The notes beneath the pieces were generated by a model. The model was not told the DNA's origin and did no database searches. It saw only the letters and a program-made list of their open reading frames with translations. Source: Hansfordia pulvinata (taxonomy: Eukaryota; Ascomycota; Sordariomycetes; Xylariales). Taken from it: a DNA stretch of 64,000 bases. This document shows positions 1-11,128 of this stretch, piece after piece. Both the position numbers and the translations under genes were made by a program. Position 1 is the stretch's first letter, and every line of letters starts with the position of its first letter. The stretch lies in contig BJKQ01000002.1 of NCBI GenBank assembly GCA_006538405.1, forward strand, positions 2,418,001-2,482,000, given 5' to 3'.

Positions 1-1280
1 GCAGAAGAGATGAGAGAGTGTGGTGTTCTTGGTGCGAGCGGGCGACGACGCTGCTGTCTGCATCCAGCCGCTAGATGGATGCGGAGGTGCGCGGGGAACA
101 ACTTGCGCGGCGACAGATTCAGGTACGGCGAGGCGCAAGGTATGCGCAAGGTGTCAAGTCTCTCGTGTCGACCAGGGGAAGATGAAGGCTGTTGAATGCG
201 CGCGACGAGGGGGCCAGGCGGCCTGGTAGATATGTACGCCGGAGTGTTCCTGATGGCCCAGTAGGTGCTGGTGGAGCGAATCGTGAAGGAGGACCACTTG
301 CTGTATCCAACACGTGGGGTTGCCCAGGCGCGGCGCGCGGGGAGACCGAGAGTCGAAGAGCCAAAGGCGTTTGCCACCGTCAGAAGGATGCTGGCGTCGC
401 GGCAGTACCGGTGGAAGGTAGCGCTCAGAACGATGGCAGCCTCGGCGAGCAGGCGAAAGACGAAACGGAGGTGGCAACGAGACAGACGCCGTATAATAAG
501 GAAGGAATCCTGTAAGGCCGCCCGTCGGCTGGTAGAGCGGTATCGACCCCCCGACCCGCTTAACTCATGCGACGAGAGTTGGAGGGGGGCAGATCGAGAC
601 TTGGGCACTTGGGCTTTGGGGTAGATGCGGTAGGTAGCTACTCGTAATGCCAGTAGCGAAGTCGCTTGCCAACTCGTCGGATGGGGACGGAGGTCCTCGT
701 GACCGGGTGAAGCTTGTCCTAGCTTCGGGGCAGCTAGGCAAACTAAGGTCTGATGTAGAGGGCTAGAGGCGGGGGAGGTAACGGAGCCTCCTCTTGTACC
801 TGGGCCTTAATGCCGCGGCGGCTGGGGCAGGAGGTGGTACAAGGCGGCGCAGCGCGCGCTGGTGCGATGGAGAGGTCGAGGTTGCGCGCACGGGCGCGTG
901 GCAAACAAGTGAGCAAGCAGGATGGACAATGAGGCGCTTCCCGTGGAGGCTGGTGGCAGGGGGGGCCGTTATGAACAGGCTCTTGGCTAGGGAAATCCGG
1001 GGTTGCCTAACGAGTCAGGAGGGGCGGGAATCCTTGAATTGTATTGTTTCGACAGGGGAAGGTGTCCAGGGGATCGAATGAAGTCGGAGCCAAACCGCGG
1101 CGAGGGTACGAGTGCAGCGGAGGGAGAAAGCCGGGTTGATGGAGGGGGTGAGCGGACGGAGGCGGCACCTGAGTTGCAATATTGATCGTCGTCTCTGGGA
1201 AATAGACTCCATGCAGGCCGGGGAAGCGGAGAGACGGGCGCGGGCGCGGGCGCGGGCGCACGGCGGGTAGGCCCAGTCAG

Positions 1281-1281
<1 letters not shown>

Positions 1282-1311
<30 letters not shown>
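1282..1311. repeat. (AGC)10 microsatellite
   Basis: Perfect AGC trinucleotide array in non-coding DNA, flanked by degenerate AGA/AGG triplets. Confidence 0.9.
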
Positions 1312-1317
<6 letters not shown>

Positions 1318-4293
1318 GGCAGAGGCGGAGGCAGTTTTGAGTAGAGCGGCAGCAGCCAAGCACAGAGAGAGGGGGAGAAGGAAGGGGGAGAGAGCGAGAT
1401 AGCGCGTGCGTTGAATGTGAGTGTGAGTGGGGTCGCGTTTGTGCATCTACTCGTACCTACCAGGCAGAGCTGGGAACCAGGCGCGGGGATTGGCTTGGTG
1501 AGGCTTGCGGCGGCGGCGGCGGCGACTGACAATGCGGCTGTACAGCGAGTGGGCCACGGCTTCGAGTGCGCACGAGGAAAATCGCCGGCGGGCTTGCTTC
1601 CCTCTTTGCCGTGTCGAGTCCAGCGGGACAGAGGCCTGCGTGGGAAGGCGGCGACGATCTTCTGTCGGGTCGTGCGTCAATGTCGTGGTGGTCCAGGATG
1701 ATGGGGCCAAGACGGGTGGAAATGGACGCTATGGAGAGGGCTCATGCAGGCCAAAACGAGCCGCGACGGTGGTGATTACCCGCTTTGGAAGCCTACCACG
1801 CCTACAAAGCCCTCGTGCCTCGGCCCTGGCGACGATGGGAGATCCGGTAACCAGAAACACGGGGCTAGTCCAGCATTAGCACGCAATGCGGGTGGCACGG
1901 GCGGCGGGTGCGGATGGGCACGGCGCCACGGACCAGAGGCGAGGCGAGTGCCCGTACTCTTCGAAGGGGAGATGCCAGATGCCGTCGCTCGCGGGGGCCG
2001 CGAGCCCTGCTTGCCTGCCTGCCTGCGTGACTGACTGTAGATGACCTGTTTGTTGAACGGGCTGGTTGCTTTCTTCAAAACGGTGTGGAGCCGCTGTCCG
2101 ACCAAGCGATCAGTCCAGTCAGTCAATCAATCAACCAATCCGCCTGCCGTCGGTTCCGACGAGACCTGGGAGCTTGCAGGGATCGTGGGAGAGGGGCCGG
2201 GCGACAGGCGGCGACAAGGGCGAGGCAGATACGACAGGAGAGCGACGAGCCGGAGTGCGCGACAGGAGGATGGCCTGGCCTGTCTGTACGAGTAGTGGCG
2301 TGGAGGTGGATGGAATTCGATCGTGGTATTGTAGCCCTACGAGAGAGGCGGCTGAACCCGGGCAAACTCGAGGGGTGTCAGCAGGAAGGACATCCTACAG
2401 CAACTATTAACCACCGTCATCCGTAGACGCGGCCGCAGACGTAGCAGGCACCGAGCTTACTCTTGATCGTTTCCTAAGGCGTCAGGGTAGGTAGGAATTG
2501 TAGCTTGTCGTGGGGTTTTATTAGTTGCGGTTGATGAGGTGGCTCGCTGGCGGACCTGTCCTGGTTGATCTGATCTGGCCAGCTGACTTGGCCGGCTTTC
2601 TCGCAATCTCCCTCCCGACCCCCTCGGGTGCTTATGCTGCGCGTCTCGTGTCGTGTCGTGTCGAGTCGAGTGCCCGTCGCAATGAACACTGCTCTCTGCG
2701 GGGGAGGGGGTGTACTCCGTAGGAGGGGTGCGAGTACTCGAAACAGCGATACCTGGCGGAGGAGAGACGGGCAGGTACAGAATGTACAGAACAATGGGAT
2801 GGCCGAAGCGGGACACCTGGAGCGGATCCTCGCAGCGAGCCCCGGCCAGGACTGAGGCTTAAGAGGGCGGGTGTGAGAGGCGCAGAAATGAGCACCCCTG
2901 CTACGGCGGCCGATCCTCCAACTTTCCCAATTGGGGAGCGCTTTGTGCTGGTGTGAGCGAGCGTGATGGGCGGTCGGGTCTGTATCGAGATGGTGCGCGG
3001 AGTTGGGCCTGGGGTAGCGCCGCTGGTGCAGGGCCGGGTGGATATGGATCGGTGTTGCTGAGGCGCTTTTCTCCCTGCGTCCGAGCAGACGGGTGGATCG
3101 GGAAGGCAAGTACGAGTAGGTACGAGCAAGACAAGGCACATGTAGGTGACTACATAAGGTACGGTAGATGCGAATAGATGGGGTGATGGAAACGGCGATG
3201 GCGATGTACATGTAGATAAGGTAGTAGGTAAGGAAGGTACGAGTTCTCTTACTTCCCGTCCTACGAGTAGTCGTAGCCCTGCCCACCGACGGGTGAGGTC
3301 TGGGACGTCAAGCTGAAGCGGGCGGTGGCAATGCATGTGGCAGGCGCGGGCGTTGCACGGCGTGGTGGCGATTGCCTCCAGGTCCGCGTGGTCCTGTCCG
3401 GTCCTGTCCTTCCACTGGGCTGTCTCCTGCTGGAAGCCTTTCAGTGGGTCGGCCAACCCCGGGTAACGGTCGGCAGGGTCCCTGATAGGGCAGGTTGCGA
3501 GACCAGACCCGCGTACGGGGCTCGAGTACTCCGTACCTTACCTGCCGGAGTACCTAGATAGGTACCTTATCCCCCATAAGCAGTAGGCACCTGGGAGTTG
3601 GATTGGCTGACAATGATGATGACGGTGATGATGATGATGAGGGGAGACAAGATCCAGTAGCCCCGGATTCCCGGGCACGGTACCGTGCAAGAAGACGTAC
3701 CGCGCACACGTCCAGAGGTAGAGATGAGGCAAAGTTCCTACCCAAAGGCAGGTACTGGCGAATATCGAATCGGGACCTGCCGCCCGGTGCTCGGTTGATT
3801 ATGGGCAGAGTTTGCGGGGAAGCTGCATTTGGCCTTGTCAATGCAATCCACTCTTCAATCTCGGTCAAGAGGCTGACTGCAAGATGGAGGTCTCTGGTCT
3901 CGGGCCAACCCCTGTCATGACAATCAGCAAGGCCCAGGGCCGGGCCAGTAGGGGCATGGGGATACGGAACAATGACTGGGAGAGGTGGGCAGAGCAAGAG
4001 TTTGCATTAGGTAAACTCCCCCGGGCCGTGACACGAACGAATCCCCCTTTGCCTCGGAAGTACGGGGTTCGCACGCCCTGCTGGCCGGCGGCCAATCTTT
4101 GCGCTCGCGCGCTTATTAGGTGCTTGGCGCCGGAGCAACGCCCGAGTCTCTTCTTCCTCCTCTCCTGCTGCTGCTATAATGCTTCGGGGACTGGGCGGAG
4201 ACGGCACGCCGTCTTCGCCGCTAGTGGGGTTGCCGGCTGGTCTGTCCGTGGTGACTGTGACGCGGATACCAGCGATCCAATACGACAGTAGGG

Positions 4294-4318
4294 CACACAC
4301 ACACAGAGTGTGTGTGTG
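4294..4318. repeat. CA/TG inverted repeat
   Basis: Ten bases of alternating CA are followed by a 5-nt spacer (CAGAG) and ten bases of alternating TG. This gives a perfect 10-bp stem. It lies in non-coding DNA just before a poly-A/GAAA tract. Confidence 0.75.
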
Positions 4319-6404
4319 GGAAGAGAGAGCCCGGCGGTTTACCGAGCGATATCATAGCGAGGCGGGCGAAAAAAAAAAAAAGAAAGAAAGAAAGAAAGAA
4401 AGACGAGCCGGCCAGAGCAGGCAGAGAAACACAGCACAAGGCGACGCAGCAGCGGACATGACGGGGCAAGGGATGCTTGACAGGTCCCTTCTTACACGCT
4501 GCCGGCCTTGGATCATGCCGGCATGGTATGGGTGGGTTGCCACCACGGGGGCCTGACAGGGCGAGCTGCGCTTTGGCGGGCGCCTCCGTTGCCGCGCGCT
4601 GCTGCATGCTGCGTTACGTTGCGTTGCGTATGCATCCAGGCGCAGCCACCCCTCGGCAACGTCGGTCATATGCGCGGCGCCTCGGCGGATGGCTGGGGAA
4701 CCGCTCGTAACACCAGGCCTCCTCAGGTATGCTGCTGTGGATGCAAGGTGAGGCCGAGTCCTGGGTCGTCGCGACGCGTGGTTGCGAGGCGCAGGCGCGA
4801 GCCTCTTGAGGCCCGGCCCCGTCCATCGAGTGTTGGTCTCCCGGCACCAGTCCTGGAGGCCGCTTGGCTCGTTGGCCGGCGCCGAAATCTGGCGATAAGG
4901 TGGGTGTCCAGTGCTCATCAGTGCCTCGAGCCAAGCTCGTCAGATTTTAACGTGGTTTGATTCGGCGGATATCCGCAGCTGCCTGCCGACCAGGTCAATC
5001 GCTCCTTTGAGGCTGAATGATGGCCGGGGGTTGCCATTGACGTGAGGCGAACTGGGGCTGGTCTCGCCAGAACGGATCGCGTCCTGTTCCAGCCCAACGC
5101 TCGTGGAAGATGACAGGAACGGCCTGTTTATTCCCAGAACAACCCCCCCGCGCGGCTGAAGTCATCATCGTGGGGCCTCGGCCTTTGGGCCCTGCAAGCT
5201 CCGGGAACTTGTTGCTCTGCTCTATTCTGCACTGCCCTCGTATGAGCCACAAGTCTCGGCGCGGCAGCTTCCCGTGCGGATCCGGCTGTCGATGCGCTGA
5301 CTGCCTGGGAGGTGTGTGATGAGAACGGATATCCGTCACACTCAGCGCGGCTGGCGGTGCCCTGGTCACGCTCAGTGCGGACACTGATACGCGTACTGAC
5401 GGTGCCAAAGTGTGCTCGTAGATGGATGAGGTGTGCCGCCGCCGCCACTGGCTGATGAAATGCGCCTCGACTCGGTGCCCGCACCGTTGCCTACCACCTG
5501 CCGTATGTACCTCCCGTCAGCCCCAGGGTACAGAGGTATCTGACCTACCTACCATCTCCAGCTACTCGTATGAGTACTTCGCGGGCACCATCGGGTCTAG
5601 CCCTCCACTAGGCCGGGGCGTGGATGGCAATCAATGGGCGCTGGGGAATAATGGAAGTTTGTCGCTGAAGATATCGAGCGCATCTACTTTCCTTGGTGAT
5701 GATCTGGGTACTGTAGATACCTACCAGACACCTTATGTGCCTCAGCTGAGGTCCATACTGGATGTCACGTACCCTTGCGCCACCCACCTCAAGTCCCGTT
5801 TGAAGCCCGTTGCCACTCCTCATTCTCATCAGGCGCGCGTGCCAGGTACCGAGTCAAAGTAGGTACGAGTAGCGGCACCTTCGTCCTCCCGCGCCTCTAT
5901 CTCCCGAGCCCCCTCCTGTGTCGTCTGGGTCGTTGCCTTGCTACGAGCACTCGTATTACTGATAAGCCCTCGCGACTGCAACATTGATGAGAAAGCCCAT
6001 GCCCTCCGACGCTCTCCGACCTGGTCTGGACACCAACGGCCGGAGATACCGCGACACGGCCGCCATCCTCCTCACTAGGCTTCCTCATACTCGTACCTAT
6101 GCGAATGCAGGCGCCTAGGCGTAGCCCCGTACTCCCTACCTAACTGAGCTGCGTCCATATACCTACCTGTGTGAGTCCTCCCAACCCTTGTGAGCACGAC
6201 CGGGCAGCATTCCTGGATAACGAGTGCTCGTACCGGCGCTGCGATGACACCATCACGCTCTTGGCCACTCGCCGCCCACTCGGTCCCGCCTTGGTCTACG
6301 AGTACGGATCTTCGGTCCTTGGCAGTCCGCCCCTACCCGATTTCCGAACCCTGGACCTTCCGAGACTGTTAAAAGCCGCAACGGGGGAAGTGACCAGAAA
6401 GACC

Positions 6405-6406
<2 letters not shown>

Positions 6407-6440
<34 letters not shown>
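6407..6440. repeat. (AG)17 microsatellite
   Basis: Perfect AG dinucleotide array in gene-free DNA, followed by imperfect GAGC/GAAAG purine-rich sequence. Confidence 0.9.
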
Positions 6441-6447
<7 letters not shown>

Positions 6448-6692
6448 AAGAAAGCGAGCAGAGCGAGCGAGAGGCGGGGGAGGGGGGGGCACAGGGGGGC
6501 GGCCTTCCGAGGCTGGGCTCGAGTGACGTGGTGTTTGTTGATGGGCAGCCGCCCAGTGCAGCCGCATCCCAGCACATCATCCAGCCGGTCCGCCGAGGAC
6601 GGGCAGGTTCATTTCAGAGTCGCTGCTGCTGGCGCGCTTGCTCACCGCATACCTACATGTAGCCTCCCACCCACGACCACACACGCCCTTCG

Positions 6693-6728
6693 CGGCCTCC
6701 ACGGCCTCCACGGCCTCCACGGCCTCCC
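6693..6728. repeat. Four-unit 9-bp minisatellite
   Basis: CGGCCTCCA is repeated four times in tandem; the last unit ends in C instead of A. It is not in a supported gene. Confidence 0.85.
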
Positions 6729-7276
6729 TGCTTGTCAGGACACAATGGCTGCCTTATTTTGAGGAGCCCGGGTACGTCCGCCCACGGAGTTGTTCTCGTA
6801 CACGACCGTTCTCCCCGACCCCTCTTGATCGCCACCCGCTACCTAGACTGGTCCATACCTACTCGTAGGTACCTCTCTCCTCCTCCCTGCGGGGGAGGCC
6901 AAGTGGCGGTCCTCGCGCCTGTAGCCCTGTGCCGCACCGTTCCATTACGAGTTTCCGTACTCATTCATTCCACTTCCCTTGCTCCGCTGCCGTCAGGCAC
7001 CGTCGCTTCAATTTTGGGCAAGCTGGGCTGTGATGGTCTTGTTCGTGACGGTGCGAGTCACATACAAGTACTCGCACCTGAGTGAGTTAGGTACTATCCA
7101 TCGACCAGGGCCAAGCCCACTTCCCAAGAAGACTGTTGCGCCCGTTGCTCAGCCCAGATCCAGCCGCTCTGTGCGACTTTCCTAATCAAGACAAGGGGAG
7201 CCCAGTGGCCCGACTGGCCGCTTCCATGGGGTGCAGATGTCTCGCCGCCCATGCGATGATATGTACTCGGGGTAGT

Positions 7277-7294
7277 CAGGTAGGTACCTACCTG
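7277..7294. repeat. 18-bp perfect palindrome of the GGTACC family
   Basis: CAGGTAGGTACCTACCTG equals its own reverse complement. It is an example of the many GGTACC/TACCTACC clusters in the spacers of this window. Confidence 0.85.
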
Positions 7295-8325
7295 AATGTA
7301 GGTAAGGTACTCCGGTAGGTACTCGTACTGCGTGTACGACGTCGTAGGGCAACAGGAGCCGCCGCGGCTCATGCCATGGAAACATTCCGTGCAGCTCTGT
7401 GCGCGCAGTCGCGCGTCCAGACCCCTCAACTGCCCAGGGTGAGGCCTGCCTGTTTGCCATCGGAGATCACGAGTGCTGGCTGCCCAATGGCACAATCCAC
7501 AGACAGCCTGGTTTGGCCACTGATGAGACTCGAGGACGAGGACCCGGTCCGGCGTCACCCCCACGCGGCTGGGACTTGCGAGACCCAGGGACGTGCCGCA
7601 GCTGGTCTGCTTTGAACGGCAGCTGTTATAATTAGGTAGGTAGCTAGCCCTTCGCGGAGTTCCTCTTGAAATCCCAATGCCTTCAACGTCTCGCTGCTTC
7701 GGGCGCGCCGATACTTCTGGGACGACCGACGAGGTGTCGAGGCAGGACCCTGCTTTTGGGATCCCACCCAAAGCCCTTGCTTGGCGGGACGTTTCCGCGG
7801 GTTATCGTCACATTGGGGCGAAAGCGTATCGTACTCGCAAGCGTTGCGGGAACCTCGGCGGGGGGGGGACGGGGACGCCGAAGCTGCAAGTCGCAGGGGA
7901 GGAGTAGAAGGATTCACCAGTAGCCCAAGACGAGCCGTAACATCGATCCTCGGTGGGCGGGCGGTGCCTCAAGTCGGATTGGCAAGGTCGCTCGGCTGGC
8001 CCTCCCAAGAGAGGGACCGACAGGTCGTTCTGTGGGGTAGCATCTGCCCGGCCACGGCGAATGAGGTCATCCAATCACCCGATGACTCCGCCTCATCGAC
8101 ATGGATGCCCAAGACTTTTAGGGTGATGGGGCTCGGCGCGGCGGCGGCGGCGGCGGCTCTCATCAGCCTCCCCCAACCGACGCACTTGCGGAGCTTCAGC
8201 AGCCCGCCCTGCCCGCAACCAGCAAGCCTGCCCGTGCCGCGCTCTCGGCTGACAGTCATCACCTTGGCCCAGTCAAATGGCCAGCCGGCGTACTCAGGGT
8301 GAATAAGCTCTATGGGCTGGCCTGA

Positions 8326-8350
8326 GCTGTGCTGTGCTGTGCTGTGCTGT
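8326..8350. repeat. (GCTGT)5 tandem repeat
   Basis: Five exact pentamer copies in non-coding DNA upstream of the alcohol dehydrogenase. Confidence 0.9.
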
Positions 8351-9343
8351 TGCTGTGGTGCGGGCCGGGTTTCGATAGCACCGCAGCTTTTCACCCATGG
8401 GAGAATCATCCATCCGTTCTTTTTTCTGGCGAGTTTCCAAGGAAGACAAATCTCCGTGATCCAGACCGCATTGAGGCCCAAAGCGGGCTTAGTTGATCCA
8501 GCAGCGCCGGAGATCGCCTAGCTGCTTCACGTGGGAGCGAGGCTCTATATTCCGTGCCAATGAGCGAACTTGCCGTTGTGGGCGAGTTGGATTTTGGCGC
8601 GTATCCGTGTACGATAGTTGAGGCGATATGCTTGGCGCTGTCGTCCCCTCGTCGGTGCTGCTTGCGCGCGTCTTGTGCCGTTCTCTTTTAATCTAGTTCT
8701 ACACGGTACGGGGCAGGTGATCTCGCTCTCGAGTCTGTTGTGATGCGTCTTGGGGAAAGCGCGGTTGCAGAGGCCCTGCTCAAGCCGCCGCGGTCTGAGC
8801 CAGATATCTTGGTCGCACAGCGATGTACTCGCACTGCGGCTCAGAAGCGCCATGCGTCACACTTTCAAGGAGCCGCACACGACTGATGTGCTGCATGTGG
8901 TTATTCGGCTTCACCCAAATACCGAGTGCAGCTAGCGGTCGTCCTGTGTCGGAAGGGCATCGTCCTGGAAAGTAAGACAGGCAGAAAGTAAGTCCACGGC
9001 TGAGTTGGCAATAACGACCCCGGCTGCAAATATCCTTCGTGGGTGAAATATTACAAGCCCTCTGGAGGTCACAATTTTGAGTCATGAGACCGCAGTATCG
9101 CCGTAGAAGGGGGGCCAAAGCTCGGGACATCTAGGGATTAGGGAATGAATGCACGTACACGTAGAATCGTCCCGGGAAGTGATTGGTCGCGACCCACCAC
9201 AACAAGCATCGAAACCCCGCAACTTGTGATGTCCTGTCAATTGCGCGGGATGGCATTGTCTCATCAACTAAACCACAGCTTCAACGCGTGGGACTCGCCA
9301 ATAGCTGCAATACCATCGTTTCGATATGGCGCAAACGGGGACA

Positions 9344-10675
9344 ATGGACGCGGTCGTCTTCGACGGCCCATACAAGGTTTCACTGCAACGCCGCCCACGG
9401 CCCCAGAGTATGGACACCTGGCCCTTTTGTTGGATGCGAGAGCTCACGTGCCACAGTTCAGCATGATGGCGATGTCATCGTCAAGGTGAAGGCGGCGGCA
9501 CTCTGTGGCTCCGAACTCCATATGTTTCGCGGTATAGAGAAGACCGGGAGTGGGTTTATCATGGGCCACGAATTCACGGGCGAGGTGGTCGACGTCGGAA
9601 AGAGCGTCGAGTCGCTTCAGATAGGAGACAAGGTCGTGTCGCCCTTCACTATCTCGTGGTCAGTACGGCTTGTAGGTGCCCTGAGCCATTTGGAAGCTGA
9701 CTGAACTAGTATGGAATGTTTCTATTGCAAGGCTGGCTTCACGTCTCGCTGCGCCGAGAGTCTCCTGCTCGGGTCGGCGAAGCTTGATGGTGCCCAGGCC
9801 GAATATGTGAGGATTCCCTGGGCCGATGGTACCATCGTGAAGGCCCCGGTGGATATCAACGACAACGCCTTGATCCTGATGGCAGACATCTTCCCGACTG
9901 GCTTCTATGGCACCAGAAACGCCTTCAGCGGCTTGGGGAAGCAGAGCCCGTCTGAGGCGACGGCTGTCGTGGTAGGCTGTGGACCAGTTGGGATGTGTGC
10001 TATCATTTCCGCACTGGAGTACAAGCCAAAGCATCTGTTTGCCGTTGACAGCGTCGAAAGCCGTCTGGAACTTGCGCGAAGCCTCGGCGCGGAACCTCTG
10101 AACTTCAAAACGGACCGAGAAGGGTTGCTCAAGAGAATCAAAGAAGTCACTGACGGCCGTGGCGCGGACGTTGTGATCGAGGCAGTCGGGTTGAGTCCGG
10201 CTCTGAGAACGGCCTTCGACGTTTTGAGACCGTTTGGAACGCTCAGCAGCGTCGGTGTCCATAACGCGGAGGTATGTTCTTTTCGTTTCTGACACTGCCG
10301 AGTTTCGTGCTGACATGAGCAGATCCCCTGGACTGGCGAAGAGGCATATGAGTGAGTCGTGCGCCTGTTCGATTTCTGCCTTGTAACTGACAGCTTCCCA
10401 GTAAAAACATCCGCGTACACATGGGACGATGTCCGGTCAGAAGCGTCTTTCCAGATGCGCTGGAAGTGCTGAAGAAGAGGCAGCATCTTTTCGGGTAAGC
10501 CAACCCCTGAGCCCACATTCAAACAGACAACCCCAGTGCCTTCGCTTCTATGCACTGGCTAAGCTGACGGTGCCGTAGCTTCATGTTTGAGAAGATCATG
10601 CCGCTGGCCGAGGCCGTGTCGGGATACGAGCTCTTTGACAGAATGGGCGCCCAGAAGATCATATTCACGCCGTGA
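9344..10675 (+). CDS. Zinc-dependent alcohol dehydrogenase (MDR superfamily), six exons
   Basis: Predicted 348-aa medium-chain dehydrogenase that would oxidise an alcohol or polyol, or reduce a carbonyl, using NAD(P). Exons: 9344-9407, 9457-9658, 9710-10271, 10323-10351, 10402-10494 and 10579-10675. All five introns have GT..AG ends and the phases join without a stop. Visible motifs are the catalytic-zinc start ALCGSELH, the GHEFTGEVVDVG segment, a structural-zinc C-x2-C-x2-C-x7-C cluster across the exon 2/3 junction, and the nucleotide-binding VVVGCGPVGMCA. The late GRGADVVIEAVG also fits the family. The start was chosen because MDAVVFDGPYKV is the normal MDR beginning. Substrate cannot be read from the sequence. 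Its stop lies 18 nt from the convergent Sen15 stop. Confidence 0.9.
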
Positions 10676-10693
10676 GGACGGCCGAGGTTGTAA

Positions 10694-11128
10694 CTAGTTT
10701 TGCCGAGGCTTGACAATGCCGTCGTGCATCAGGTAATAGACGACAGTAGAATCATCGTGTATCGTAGCCATCAAAACTCTCTTGGGCCGATCGGAGATGG
10801 TGTTGTTTGTTGCAGCCATCGAGTCGAAGACAGCGGCAAACGATCTCAGTGACCACTTCTCGGCCAGATGCGTAGGCAGGACCCATTCAATCTCAGGGAG
10901 TTCGGGGATAGCCTCGTCGGGGTTCTTGTGAAGCTTGAGAAGCTGGATCTGGTCATCGGGGTGCAGGTAGAGGCGCCGCGGCGGCATCCCCGAAATCAGA
11001 GGCCGAGGGAGAGGCTTCTGGGTGGCGGGCGAGTGTGTGTGGAGCTTAAGGTCTGTCCAGTCATGCTGATGGCGGAGGTTGTCAAGTACCGTGGCAGCAA
11101 GCTGCCCGGTGAGGGTCTGGTCCGACAT
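10694..11128 (-). CDS. tRNA-splicing endonuclease subunit Sen15
   Basis: 144-aa single-exon protein. Sen15 is a structural, non-catalytic subunit of the Sen2/Sen34/Sen54/Sen15 complex that cuts introns out of precursor tRNAs. The C-terminal HDDSTVVYYLMHDGIVKPRQN-type end (positions about 125-144) is the hallmark of fungal Sen15 proteins. LHTHSP, PLPRPLISG and EWVLPTHLAEKWSL in the middle also match the family. The ATG at 11128 (MSDQTLTGQL) was chosen; an in-frame GTG twelve bases upstream lies in a GTGAGT-like context and is not a convincing start. The gene is convergent with the alcohol dehydrogenase. A small upstream exon cannot be excluded. Confidence 0.88.
   Translation of the reverse strand: MSDQTLTGQLAATVLDNLRHQHDWTDLKLHTHSPATQKPLPRPLISGMPPRRLYLHPDDQIQLLKLHKNPDEAIPELPEIEWVLPTHLAEKWSLRSFAAVFDSMAATNNTISDRPKRVLMATIHDDSTVVYYLMHDGIVKPRQN

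Larger units (their letters stand above)
1..9343. other. Gene-poor stretch, no supported gene
   Basis: No open frame here looks like a real protein. The long frames are low-complexity, lack family motifs, and are open in several overlapping frames, as expected by chance in GC-rich DNA. The stretch contains (AGC)10 at 1282-1311, a CA/TG hairpin at 4294-4318, poly-A followed by GAAA repeats near 4370-4402, (AG)17 at 6407-6440, a 9-bp minisatellite at 6693-6728, (GCTGT)5 at 8326-8350, an 18-bp palindrome at 7277-7294 and many TACTCGTA/TACGAGTA copies. The last few hundred bases should carry the promoter of the alcohol dehydrogenase gene. Confidence 0.55.
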
